DNA from: RGIG5472 sp051867615
GTDB lineage: Bacteria; Bacillota; Clostridia; Oscillospirales; Oscillospiraceae
Assembly: GCA_051867615.1 (NCBI GenBank)
Contig: JBJDYU010000012.1
Coordinates: 13,859 to 77,858, forward strand
Reading direction: 5' to 3'
Length of the DNA: 64,000 nt
Shown: in pieces, positions 34,843 through 42,425 of the stretch
How the letters are laid out: every line of letters begins with the position of its first letter
How positions within the stretch are numbered: the stretch's first letter is position 1
The notes under the pieces: generated by a model
What the model saw: only the letters and a program-made list of their open reading frames with translations
The model's database searches: none
Told to the model about the DNA's origin: nothing
Position numbers and translations under genes: made by a program

Positions 34843-36213
34843 TCAGTCCACTTTCGGCAGGGTGTCGAAGCCGCGCTGCAGGGCCTCGTCCGTGGGGATG
34901 ACGTCGGTCATGGTGCCGTCGAGGAAGGAGGAGTAGGCGGTCAGGTCAAAATAGCCCGTGCCGGTGACGCCGATGAGGATGGTCTTGGCCTCGCCGCTCT
35001 CGCGGCACTTCAGCGCCTCCTGAATGCCCACGCAGATGGCGTGAGAGCTTTCCGGCGCGGGGAGTATGCCCTCCACCCGGGCGAAGCGGGTGGCGGCGGC
35101 AAAGACCTCTGTCTGGGTGACGGCCCGGGCCTCATCCACATAGCCGTCGTGGTAGAGCTGGGACAGAATGGGGCTCATGCCGTGATAGCGCAGGCCGCCC
35201 GCGTGGGAGGGAGAGGGGATGAAGCCGCTGCCGAGGGTGTACATCTTGGCCAGCGGCGTCACATGGCCCGTGTCGCAGAAGTCGTAGGCGAAGCGGCCGC
35301 GGGTGAGGGAGGGGCAGGAGGCGGGCTCCACCGCGATGATGTGGGGATTGGCCTTGCCGGAGAGCTTGTCGGCGATGAAGGGGGTCATAAGGCCGCCCAG
35401 GTTGGAGCCGCCGCCGGCGCAGCCGATGATGATGTCGGGATATTCGTCATACTTCAGCAGCGCCGTGCGGGCTTCCTGACCGATGACGCTCTGGTGCAGC
35501 AGCACCTGGTCCAGCACGCTGCCCAGAGCGTAGCGGGTGTTGGGTGTGTGGGTGGCGACCTCCACAGCCTCGGAGATGGCGGTACCAAGACTGCCGGGGC
35601 TGTCGGGATTCTCCGCCAGCATCCGGCGGCCCACCTCGGTGGTGTCGGAGGGGGAGGGGATGACCTTGCCGCCGTAGGTCTGGATGACGGCCCGGCGCTG
35701 GGGCTTCTGCTGAGCGGAGCACTTCACCATGTACACGGTGAGATCCAGACCGAAATAGGAGCAGGCCATGGACAGGGCGGTGCCCCACTGGCCGGCGCCG
35801 GTCTCCGTGGTGAGACCGGTGAGGCCCTGCTGCTTGGCGTAATACGCCTGAGCGATGGCGGAGTTCAGCTTGTGGCTGCCGGAGGTGTTGCTGCCCTCGA
35901 ACTTATAGTAGATGTGGGCCGGGGTGTCCAGCGCCTTTTCCAGACAGTAGGCCCGGACGGTAGGGGAGGGACGGTACATCTTGTAAAAATTCCGGACCTC
36001 CTCGGGGATCTCGATGTAGCGGTCGGTGTTGTTCAGCTCCTGCTTTGCCAGCTCGGTGGCGAAGATGGGAGTCAGCTCCTCCAGGGACAGGGGCTGATGG
36101 GTGCCGGGGTGCAGCAGGGGGGCATGGTCATGGGGCATATCCGCCCGGACGTTGTACCATGCCTTGGGCAGTTCTTCTTCGGAGAGATAGATCTTGTAAG
36201 GAATGTTCGACAT
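34843..36213 (-). CDS. TrpB-like PLP enzyme (TrpB2 type)
   Basis: A 456-residue fold-type II PLP enzyme close to the TrpB2 class of tryptophan synthase beta subunits. The PLP lysine is Lys115 in SGSHKLNSA; the phosphate-binding GCAGGGSNLGG and the late TGTGYFDL are present. No trpA or other trp gene is adjacent, which is common for TrpB2; it may make tryptophan from indole or serve another serine-linked reaction. A T-box leader lies upstream, supporting a tie to tRNA charging. ATG 36213 was chosen; a TTG four codons earlier touches the AAAGG and is less likely. Confidence 0.9.
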   Translation of the reverse strand: MSNIPYKIYLSEEELPKAWYNVRADMPHDHAPLLHPGTHQPLSLEELTPIFATELAKQELNNTDRYIEIPEEVRNFYKMYRPSPTVRAYCLEKALDTPAHIYYKFEGSNTSGSHKLNSAIAQAYYAKQQGLTGLTTETGAGQWGTALSMACSYFGLDLTVYMVKCSAQQKPQRRAVIQTYGGKVIPSPSDTTEVGRRMLAENPDSPGSLGTAISEAVEVATHTPNTRYALGSVLDQVLLHQSVIGQEARTALLKYDEYPDIIIGCAGGGSNLGGLMTPFIADKLSGKANPHIIAVEPASCPSLTRGRFAYDFCDTGHVTPLAKMYTLGSGFIPSPSHAGGLRYHGMSPILSQLYHDGYVDEARAVTQTEVFAAATRFARVEGILPAPESSHAICVGIQEALKCRESGEAKTILIGVTGTGYFDLTAYSSFLDGTMTDVIPTDEALQRGFDTLPKVD

Positions 36214-36247
36214 GGGGATGACCAACCTTTCTTGGGGGTCAGGGGAA

Positions 36248-36524
36248 ATAAAAAACGCCCGCCCCCGGAATTGATTCCAAGGACAGACGGTCGAAAACGA
36301 GCCACCTGTGGTGCCACCTTGATTGGTACCTTGCGATACCCAACTCTGCAGGATGCAGACACATCCCAGCCCGGTAACGGGGGCAAAGCGTCAACGGATA
36401 CTGCGGCGAAAGCCGGTTCCCCGCGCCCTCAGGAGCCCATGGATACGGTCCGCTTTCCGCCGGGCTTTCACTGTCCCCGGCTCGCTGCAGGCGCGCTGCC
36501 GCTCCTTCTTCTCCCTCTTCAGTT
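36248..36524 (-). promoter_or_regulatory. T-box leader of the TrpB-like gene
   Basis: On the minus strand a 277-nt leader carries the conserved T-box AAGGTGGCACCACAG, a distal AGTGAAAGCCCGGC stem I loop and, after it, an intrinsic terminator (CGTCTGTCC against GGGGCGGGCG, with G-U pairs) ending in TTTTTT. T-box RNAs bind a specific uncharged tRNA and then antiterminate. A TGG triplet in CCATGGGCTCC of stem I is a candidate specifier, consistent with tRNA-Trp, but I did not fold the stem rigorously. Confidence 0.88.
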
Positions 36525-36530
36525 TACATC

Positions 36531-36559
36531 ATTAAAGCGCAAAAGTGCAGAAAAAGCAA
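36531..36559 (-). promoter_or_regulatory. Promoter of the T-box transcript
   Basis: On the minus strand: TTGCTT, 17 bp, TTTAAT (-10 at 36531-36536, -35 at 36554-36559). Confidence 0.6.
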
Positions 36560-36573
36560 TAGGCACATTGCAC

Positions 36574-36615
36574 AAAAATATCTCCGGGCGCAGAGGATAT
36601 TCCCCTGCGCCCGGG
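36574..36615 (-). terminator. Terminator after GAPDH gene
   Basis: On the minus strand CCGGGCGCAG / CTGCGCCCGG with an AT-rich loop, then TATTTTTG. It stands just upstream of the T-box promoter. Confidence 0.82.
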
Positions 36616-36628
36616 ACAAAAGGGGCTT

Positions 36629-37639
36629 TTACCGCCGGTCCGCCTCCTGCATATGCCTGATAAGGCGCAGGAGCTGGCAGGAATAGCCCACCTCGTTGTC
36701 ATACCAGGCGATGACTTTCACAAAGGTGTCCGTCAGGGCGATGCCCGCCTTGGCGTCGAAGACGCTGCCGTGGGTGTCCCCGAGGAAATCAGAGGAGACC
36801 ACGGATTCGTCCGTGTAGCCCAGCACATCCTTCAGCTCTCCGGTGGAGGCCTCCTTCATGGCGGTGCAGATCTCCTCATAGGTGGCGCCCTTCTGAAGAT
36901 TCGCCGTCAGGTCCACCACGGACACGTCCAGCGTCGGCACGCGGATGGACATACCGGTGAGCCGTCCGTTCAGCTCCGGGATGACCTTGCCCACGGCCTT
37001 CGCCGCGCCGGTGGAGGAGGGAATGATGTTGCCGGTGGCGGCCCGGCCGCCGCGCCAGTCCTTCACGGAGGGGCCGTCCACCGTCTTCTGCGTGGCAGTG
37101 ACGGAGTGGACTGTGGTCATCAGGCCGTCCCGGATGCCGAAGCGCTGGTGCAGCACCTTCGCCAGAGGCGCCAGACAGTTGGTGGTGCAGGAGGCGTTGG
37201 AGACAATGGTCATGTCCGGGGTGTATTTGTCCTGATTCACGCCGTAGACGAACATGGGCGTGTCGTCCGTGGAGGGCGCGGACATGACCACGCGCTTCGC
37301 GCCGGCGGCGAGATGGGCGGAGGATTTCTCCTTCGTCAGAAACAGGCCCGTGGACTCCACCACAAAATCCACGCCCAGCTCGCCCCAGGGCAGGCGGGAG
37401 GGGTCCCTCTCCGCGAACACCGGGATCTCCTGGCCGCCCACCATGATGGCGCCGGGCCTGTGGTCCACGTCCGCTCCGAAGCGGCCGTGCATGGTATCAA
37501 ATTTCAGCATATACGCCAGATAGTCCGGCGTACAGAGATCGTTGATGCCCACGATCTCCATGTCGGGGAACTCCTTCGCTGCGCGGAACACCATCCGCCC
37601 GATGCGGCCAAAGCCGTTGATCGCAATCCTGCTGTGCAT
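36629..37639 (-). CDS. gap: Glyceraldehyde-3-phosphate dehydrogenase
   Basis: A 336-residue NAD-type GAPDH that oxidises glyceraldehyde-3-phosphate to 1,3-bisphosphoglycerate in glycolysis. The Rossmann motif INGFGRIGRMVFR, the catalytic Cys in SNASCTTNCLAPL, and the C-terminal WYDNEVGYS are intact. GGGAGGC sits seven bases before ATG 37639. It is a monocistronic gene, not next to pgk or tpi. A divergent LacI gene lies upstream. Confidence 0.96.
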   Translation of the reverse strand: MHSRIAINGFGRIGRMVFRAAKEFPDMEIVGINDLCTPDYLAYMLKFDTMHGRFGADVDHRPGAIMVGGQEIPVFAERDPSRLPWGELGVDFVVESTGLFLTKEKSSAHLAAGAKRVVMSAPSTDDTPMFVYGVNQDKYTPDMTIVSNASCTTNCLAPLAKVLHQRFGIRDGLMTTVHSVTATQKTVDGPSVKDWRGGRAATGNIIPSSTGAAKAVGKVIPELNGRLTGMSIRVPTLDVSVVDLTANLQKGATYEEICTAMKEASTGELKDVLGYTDESVVSSDFLGDTHGSVFDAKAGIALTDTFVKVIAWYDNEVGYSCQLLRLIRHMQEADRR

Positions 37640-37838
37640 AGCTGTGCCTCCCAAAGCTGTCCCGCGGGACAGAAGTATGATGGAGAGAGTCTGCCCGCTT
37701 TTCCGCAAAACATACCCTGCGCCGTTTGCCGTTTCCTGTTTCTTCCGGTTCAGGGTCACAGCGGAAAACGCCTTTGGGCAAAAGGGCAAGAAAGGGCAAA
37801 GGAAATAAGTCAGTTTCGACAAAAAAGACTTGCACCTG

Positions 37839-37867
37839 TTGACAAAAGATTGGAGAATTGTTACGAT
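37839..37867 (+). promoter_or_regulatory. Promoter of the LacI gene
   Basis: TTGACA (37839-37844), 17 bp, TACGAT (37862-37867). The upstream part of the gap (37640-37838) should also hold the minus-strand GAPDH promoter, which I could not fix. Confidence 0.8.
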
Positions 37868-37882
37868 AAACACAGAAAAAAC

Positions 37883-37896
37883 TGAAAACGTTTCCG
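37883..37896 (+). promoter_or_regulatory. LacI/CcpA-type operator
   Basis: TGAAAACGTTTCCG matches the cre/LacI-family consensus TGWAANCGNTNWCA at 12 of 14 positions, with core AAACGTTT. It lies about 10 bp after the likely start site. Related half-sites GGAACGATACC and CCGTTTCC follow. Autoregulation or CcpA control is possible. Confidence 0.6.
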
Positions 37897-37941
37897 GGAA
37901 CGATACCGGGGCCGTTTCCAAAAGGCGAGAGGTACGGGAAT

Positions 37942-38955
37942 TTGACGATCAAGGATATCGCGAGGGAGTGCGGCGTCAGCGTCAGCACCGTTTCCCGGGT
38001 GCTGAACGGCCGGCCCGATGTGCGCGGCGAGGTGCGCGAGCGGGTGCTGGCGGCGGTGGAAAAGCTCCACTACATTCCCAACAACAGCGCCCGGGATCTG
38101 GTGCGCACCCGGTCCGACGCCATCGGCCTGGTGGTCCGCGGCGTGGGCAACCCCTTTTATACAGAGGTCATCCGCTCCATCGAGGAGTCGGTGCGCCGGG
38201 CGGGCTATACGATGATCCTCCATCAGATCAACACGGAGGACGACGAGCTGCTGGCGGGCGCGAGCCTTGCGAGGTCAAAAAAGCTGCGGGGGCTGATTTT
38301 GCTGGGCGGCTGCTTCGACTATACGCCGGAGCGGACGGCGGCGCTGGATATTCCCTTTGTCTGCTGCTCCTTTGCCAACAGCTTCGGGAGCCTCCGCAAG
38401 TCGGTCTATTCCTCCGTCTCCATCGATGACCAGGCGGAGGCTTACCGGGCGGTGAAGCTCCTGACGGAGCAGGGACACCGGAGGATCGCGGTGCTGCTGG
38501 ACTCCACCCACGACCATTCCATCAGCGAGCTGCGCTACCGGGGCTACTGTCAGGCGCTGGAGGAGGCGGGCATCCCGCTGGAGGAGGAGCTGGTGGCAAA
38601 GACCGGCGACTTCCGCATGGCGGCGGCCTATGAGGCCACGAGCCGCCTGCTTAGTCGGGGCGTAAAGTTTACCGCCATGTTCGTCATCGCGGACGCCATG
38701 GCCGTGGCCGCCATGAAGGCCCTCCACGACAGCGGCCGCCGCATCCCGGAGGACTGCTCCGTGATCGCCATCGACGGCGTGGATATGTCCGTGTACACCA
38801 TCCCCACCCTGACGACGCTGATCCAGCCCAAGGAGGACATGGGGGCCGAGGCGGTGCGCATCCTGCTGGATATCCTGGAGGGGCGCTCCGGACACCGGCA
38901 GGTGCGGTTCGAGACCGCCCTGCGCGCCGGCGGCAGCGTGGCGCCGCCGCAGTAA
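37942..38955 (+). CDS. LacI family sugar-responsive regulator (TTG start)
   Basis: A 337-residue LacI protein: the N-terminal HTH TIKDIARECGVSVSTVSRVLNG, the hinge YIPNNSARDLVRTRSDAIGLVV, and a periplasmic-binding-like ligand domain. The only start placed correctly before the HTH is TTG 37942, with GAGAGG eight bases upstream; no ATG fits. It precedes a sugar ABC importer on the same strand and probably represses it in the absence of an oligosaccharide. The sugar is not identified. Confidence 0.92.
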   Translation: MTIKDIARECGVSVSTVSRVLNGRPDVRGEVRERVLAAVEKLHYIPNNSARDLVRTRSDAIGLVVRGVGNPFYTEVIRSIEESVRRAGYTMILHQINTEDDELLAGASLARSKKLRGLILLGGCFDYTPERTAALDIPFVCCSFANSFGSLRKSVYSSVSIDDQAEAYRAVKLLTEQGHRRIAVLLDSTHDHSISELRYRGYCQALEEAGIPLEEELVAKTGDFRMAAAYEATSRLLSRGVKFTAMFVIADAMAVAAMKALHDSGRRIPEDCSVIAIDGVDMSVYTIPTLTTLIQPKEDMGAEAVRILLDILEGRSGHRQVRFETALRAGGSVAPPQ

Positions 38956-38962
38956 TACATGG

Positions 38963-38989
38963 TTTTTACATTTTTCAGAGATGTAAAAA
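38963..38989 (+). promoter_or_regulatory. Inverted repeat before the sugar-binding protein
   Basis: Perfect 9-bp arms TTTTTACAT / ATGTAAAAA with a 9-base loop, then TATATTTTTG. It could be a weak terminator for the LacI gene or an operator for the importer genes. Confidence 0.5.
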
Positions 38990-39013
38990 TATATTTTTGA
39001 TGAAAAGGAGATT

Positions 39014-40336
39014 ATGAAACACATGAAGAAGTATCTTGCGCTGATTCTTGCACTCGTGATGAGCCTCTCTCTCGTGGCCTGCGGCGGCAGCAGCGGCGGT
39101 GAAGGCGAGGGCGAGGGCGACGCCGCTACCGGCAGAGTCTATTGGCTGAACTTCAAGCCCGAGTCCGACGCGGCTCTGCAGGAGCTGGCCGCCATGTATA
39201 CCGAGCAGACCGGCGTGCCCGTGAAGGTCGTCACCGCCGCTTCCGGTACCTACAACGAGACCCTGACCGCGCAGATGGACAAGAGCGACGCGCCCACCCT
39301 GTTCGTCGTCGGCAACAGCGCCGCCGTCGATACCTGGGGCGAGTACTGCTATGACCTGACCGGCACCGACATCGCCAACGAGCTGAACACCGACGCTTAT
39401 ATGCTGTATGATGACGCCGGCAAGCTCTGCTCCATCGGCTACTGCTATGAGTGCTACGGCATCATCGTCAACAAGGCCCTGCTGGAGCAGGCCGGCCACA
39501 GCGTGGACGAGATCACCAACTTCGAGAGCCTGAAGGCCGTCGTGGAAGACATCACCGCCCGCAAGGACGAGCTGGGCTTCTCCGCCTTCACCTCCGCCGG
39601 CATGGACGGTTCCTCCAGCTGGAGATTCACCGGCCACCTCATCAACCTCGAATACTACTATGAGTCCGTTGATGATCCCGCTGCCTGGGAGTCCTGCCCC
39701 GCTACCCTGACCGGCAAGTACATGGACAACTACCGCAACCTCTGGGATCTGATGATCAACAACAGCACCGTGGCGCCCTCTCAGCTGGCCAACGGCGGCT
39801 TCGACGCTTCTGCTGAGTTCGCCAACGGCGAGGCTGTGTTCTACAGCCAGGGCAGCTGGGAATGGAGCGGCCTGTCCGAGAAGGGCATGGACGCTGCTGA
39901 CCTGACCATGATCCCCTACTACTGCGGCGTGGACGGCGAGGAGATGGCCGGCCTGAACTGCGGCACCGAGAACTACTGGGCTGTCAACGCCAACGCTTCC
40001 GAGGAAGACATCGCCGCCACCCTCGCTTTCATGAAGTGGCTGGTCACCGATCCCGAGGCTTCTGCCAAGGCGGTCGAGACCTTCGGCGTCATGCCCTACA
40101 AGAACGCTGCTGAGTCCGCCAACCCCTTCCTGGCCATCGCCAACCAGTATGCTGCCAACGGTCACTACAATATGTGGTGGGCCACCAACTACCAGCCCAA
40201 CGTCGACACTTACCGCGAGACCGTCGTCGCCGCTATGAACCAGTATGACGCGGATCCCTCCGACGCCAACTGGGCGACCGTCGTCACCGCTTTCATCGAC
40301 GGCTGGAGCGTTCAGTATCAGGCGGCCAACGGCTGA
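39014..40336 (+). CDS. Sugar ABC transporter substrate-binding lipoprotein
   Basis: A 440-residue lipoprotein. The signal peptide ends in the lipobox LVACGG, giving a lipidated Cys, followed by a GGSSGGEGEGEGE-type linker. The rest has the family 1 extracellular solute-binding fold (MalE-like), with many aromatic residues (EYYYES, NMWWATNYQ) as in oligosaccharide binders. Codon choice is strongly biased to C-ending codons, suggesting high expression. AAAAGGAG lies very close to the first ATG (39014); the ATG three codons later is an alternative. It feeds the two permeases downstream. Confidence 0.93.
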   Translation: MKHMKKYLALILALVMSLSLVACGGSSGGEGEGEGDAATGRVYWLNFKPESDAALQELAAMYTEQTGVPVKVVTAASGTYNETLTAQMDKSDAPTLFVVGNSAAVDTWGEYCYDLTGTDIANELNTDAYMLYDDAGKLCSIGYCYECYGIIVNKALLEQAGHSVDEITNFESLKAVVEDITARKDELGFSAFTSAGMDGSSSWRFTGHLINLEYYYESVDDPAAWESCPATLTGKYMDNYRNLWDLMINNSTVAPSQLANGGFDASAEFANGEAVFYSQGSWEWSGLSEKGMDAADLTMIPYYCGVDGEEMAGLNCGTENYWAVNANASEEDIAATLAFMKWLVTDPEASAKAVETFGVMPYKNAAESANPFLAIANQYAANGHYNMWWATNYQPNVDTYRETVVAAMNQYDADPSDANWATVVTAFIDGWSVQYQAANG

Positions 40337-40377
40337 TACTGCTCTTTGAGTCAGACACAATACGCACGAAAGAAGAA

Positions 40378-40408
40378 GCGGGGCGGGCAGCTGCCCGCCC
40401 CGCTTGCT
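40378..40408 (+). terminator. Intra-operon hairpin after the binding-protein gene
   Basis: GCGGGGCGGGC / GCCCGCCCCGC with an AGCT loop but a poor T run (TTGCTAT). Such hairpins commonly stabilise the binding-protein message and partly end transcription before the permease genes. Confidence 0.7.
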
Positions 40409-40475
40409 ATAACATCACGCCCGGGGCCGCGCGAGACCGCGGGTGTGCCCATATTTATTAACAGGAGTTGATCTG

Positions 40476-41390
40476 ATGAAAAGAAAGAGAAGCACCTCGG
40501 CTCTCAGCAGCGCCCACCTGAGACGGCCGCTGCAGCGCAGTTTCCCTCTTTTCCTGCTGCCGATGGTGGCCGCCTTTGCCATCGGCTTCGTGTGGCCCTT
40601 CCTGCAGGGCATCTTCCTGTCCTTTACCAAGTTCAAGACCACCAGCAACTGGACGTGGGTGGGCATTCAGAACTATATCAAAGCCTTCCAGGATGAGAGC
40701 TTCCGCTACTCCTTCGGCTACACGGCGGTGTTTGCGGTGGTCTCCCTCGTGCTGATCAACGTGCTGGCCTTTACCGTGGCCTATGCGCTGACGCAGAAGA
40801 TCAAGGGCGCGAACCTCTTCCGCACGGTGTTCTTTATGCCGAACCTCATCGGCGGCATCGTGCTGGGCTATATCTGGAGCATGATCTTCGACGGCTTCCT
40901 CGATATGTATCACACCTCCATTCTGATGGATACCCGCTGGGGCTTCTGGGGCCTCATCATCCTGATGTGCTGGCAGCAGATCGGCTATATGATGATCATT
41001 TACATCGCGGGCCTGCAGGCCGTGCCGGAGGATATGCTGGAGGCTGCCCGCATCGACGGCGCCAACAGCTGGCAGACCCTGTTCAAGGTCACCATCCCCA
41101 ACGTCATGCCCTCCATCACCATCTGTATGTTCCTGACGCTGACCAACAGCTTCAAGCTCTTCGACCAGAACCTGGCCCTCACCGGCGGCCAGCCCTACAT
41201 CATCAACCCCGACGGCACCTCCATCCACACCACAGAGATGCTGGCGCTGAACATCTATAACACGTTCTACGGACAAAATGTGAACTCCCGCGGCGTAGCC
41301 CAGGCAAAGGCCGTACTGTTCTTCATCCTGGTGGCCGGCATCGGCCTGATCCAGCTTCGCGCGACCAGAAACAAGGAGGTGCAGCAGTAA
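40476..41390 (+). CDS. Sugar ABC transporter permease (MalF type)
   Basis: A 304-residue inner-membrane permease with six predicted helices and the cytoplasmic EAA loop EAARIDGANSWQTLFKVTIPNVMP, which docks to the ATPase. It lies 139 bp after the binding-protein gene. ATG 40476 follows ACAGGAG. Its stop and the next start share one base (TAATG). No ATPase gene accompanies the importer; a shared MsmX-type ATPase elsewhere is the usual solution in Firmicutes. Confidence 0.93.
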   Translation: MKRKRSTSALSSAHLRRPLQRSFPLFLLPMVAAFAIGFVWPFLQGIFLSFTKFKTTSNWTWVGIQNYIKAFQDESFRYSFGYTAVFAVVSLVLINVLAFTVAYALTQKIKGANLFRTVFFMPNLIGGIVLGYIWSMIFDGFLDMYHTSILMDTRWGFWGLIILMCWQQIGYMMIIYIAGLQAVPEDMLEAARIDGANSWQTLFKVTIPNVMPSITICMFLTLTNSFKLFDQNLALTGGQPYIINPDGTSIHTTEMLALNIYNTFYGQNVNSRGVAQAKAVLFFILVAGIGLIQLRATRNKEVQQ

Positions 41391-42244
41391 TGATCAAGAC
41401 GCTCTCTCAGAAAAAGCGGGGCAAGATGCTCCTCTCGGTGTTCTTCGCCGTGGTCTGCATCCTGTATGTTCTGCCCGTCTTCATGGTAGCCATGAACGCC
41501 TTCAAGCTCAACACCTTCGTCAAGACCGCCACCTTCGCCTGGCCCAGCGGCGAGATGTTTGCGGGCTGGGACAACTTTATCAAGGGCATGACCTTCGGCA
41601 ACTATCCCTTCCTTAAGTCTGCCCTCTACAGCACGGTCATCACCCTGCTCTCCACGGGCCTTATCCTGCTGTGCACCTCCATGGCCGCGTGGTACATCGC
41701 GCGCGTGGACTCTCTGTTCTGCCGCGTGATCTACTTCCTCTGCGTGTTCTCCATGGTCATCCCCTTCCAGATGGTCATGTTCACCCTGTCGAAGACCGCG
41801 GATCAGCTGCACCTGAACACGCCCTGGACGATCCCGGTGATCTATCTCGGCTTTGGCGCGGGCCTTGCGGTATTCATGTTCACCGGCTTTGTCAAGAGCA
41901 TCCCCCTGGAGATCGAGGAAGCCGCCGCCATCGACGGCTGCGGGCCCCTGCGCACCTTCTTCCTGGTGGTGATGCCTATGCTGAAGCCCACCCTGATCTC
42001 CGTGGGCATTCTGGAGATCATGTGGGTCTGGAACGACTATCTGCTGCCCTATCTGGTGCTGGATATCAACGAATACCGCACCATCCCCATCCACATCCAG
42101 TATCTGAAGGGAAGCTACGGTACCGTGGATCTCGGCGCCACCATGGCTTTGATCCTGATGAGCATCATCCCTGTCATCGTGTTCTACCTGACCTGCCAGA
42201 AGCACATCATCAAGGGCGTGGCAGCCGGCGCGGTCAAGGGATAA
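41390..42244 (+). CDS. Sugar ABC transporter permease (MalG type)
   Basis: A 284-residue permease with six helices and EAA loop EEAAAIDGCGPLRTFFLVVMPMLKP. It is translationally coupled to the upstream permease by a one-base overlap, with AAGGAGG before it. The two permeases and the lipoprotein form one carbohydrate uptake system of the CUT1 class, consistent with malQ downstream and maltodextrin as a plausible substrate. Confidence 0.93.
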   Translation: MIKTLSQKKRGKMLLSVFFAVVCILYVLPVFMVAMNAFKLNTFVKTATFAWPSGEMFAGWDNFIKGMTFGNYPFLKSALYSTVITLLSTGLILLCTSMAAWYIARVDSLFCRVIYFLCVFSMVIPFQMVMFTLSKTADQLHLNTPWTIPVIYLGFGAGLAVFMFTGFVKSIPLEIEEAAAIDGCGPLRTFFLVVMPMLKPTLISVGILEIMWVWNDYLLPYLVLDINEYRTIPIHIQYLKGSYGTVDLGATMALILMSIIPVIVFYLTCQKHIIKGVAAGAVKG

Positions 42245-42256
42245 GACAAACATTTA

Positions 42257-42406
42257 ATGCTAATATTTGATTAAATTCTTTAATCAAATATTCCGCATGC
42301 TTCGCATGCTCGCATCGTGCATACGCACGCTGCGCCGTCTCATGCAGAATTTGACGGGCTTCGCCCTATAAAAACCTTTTTGAAGGTTTTTATGAAATTC
42401 TAGTAT
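42257..42406. repeat. Structured inverted-repeat element A, copy 2
   Basis: A 150-bp relative of the element at 22901-23049. The central block CTCGCATCGTGC-AT-ACGCACG through CTGCGCCGTCTCATGCAG is almost identical between the copies, while the flanking stems differ but remain paired: AATATTTGATTAAA / TTTAATCAAATATT, GCATGC / GCATGC, AGAATTT / AAATTCT, GGGC / GCCC and ATAAAAACCTT / AAGGTTTTTAT. It lies 12 bp after the permease stop and ends 19 bp before malQ. Confidence 0.85.
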
Positions 42407-42425
42407 AAGAGGAGAGTCACCGCCT

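Noticed and set aside
33355..36660. A very long open frame on the plus strand opposite pepT and the TrpB-like gene
   Set aside because: It is the antisense shadow of two well-supported genes in GC-rich DNA; composition is His/Gly/Ala/Val-rich with no fold or start signal, and it crosses the T-box.
39014..42244. Missing ATPase gene of the sugar importer as evidence of a broken operon
   Set aside because: CUT1 importers in Firmicutes usually share a distant MsmX-type ATPase; both permeases and the binding protein are intact.
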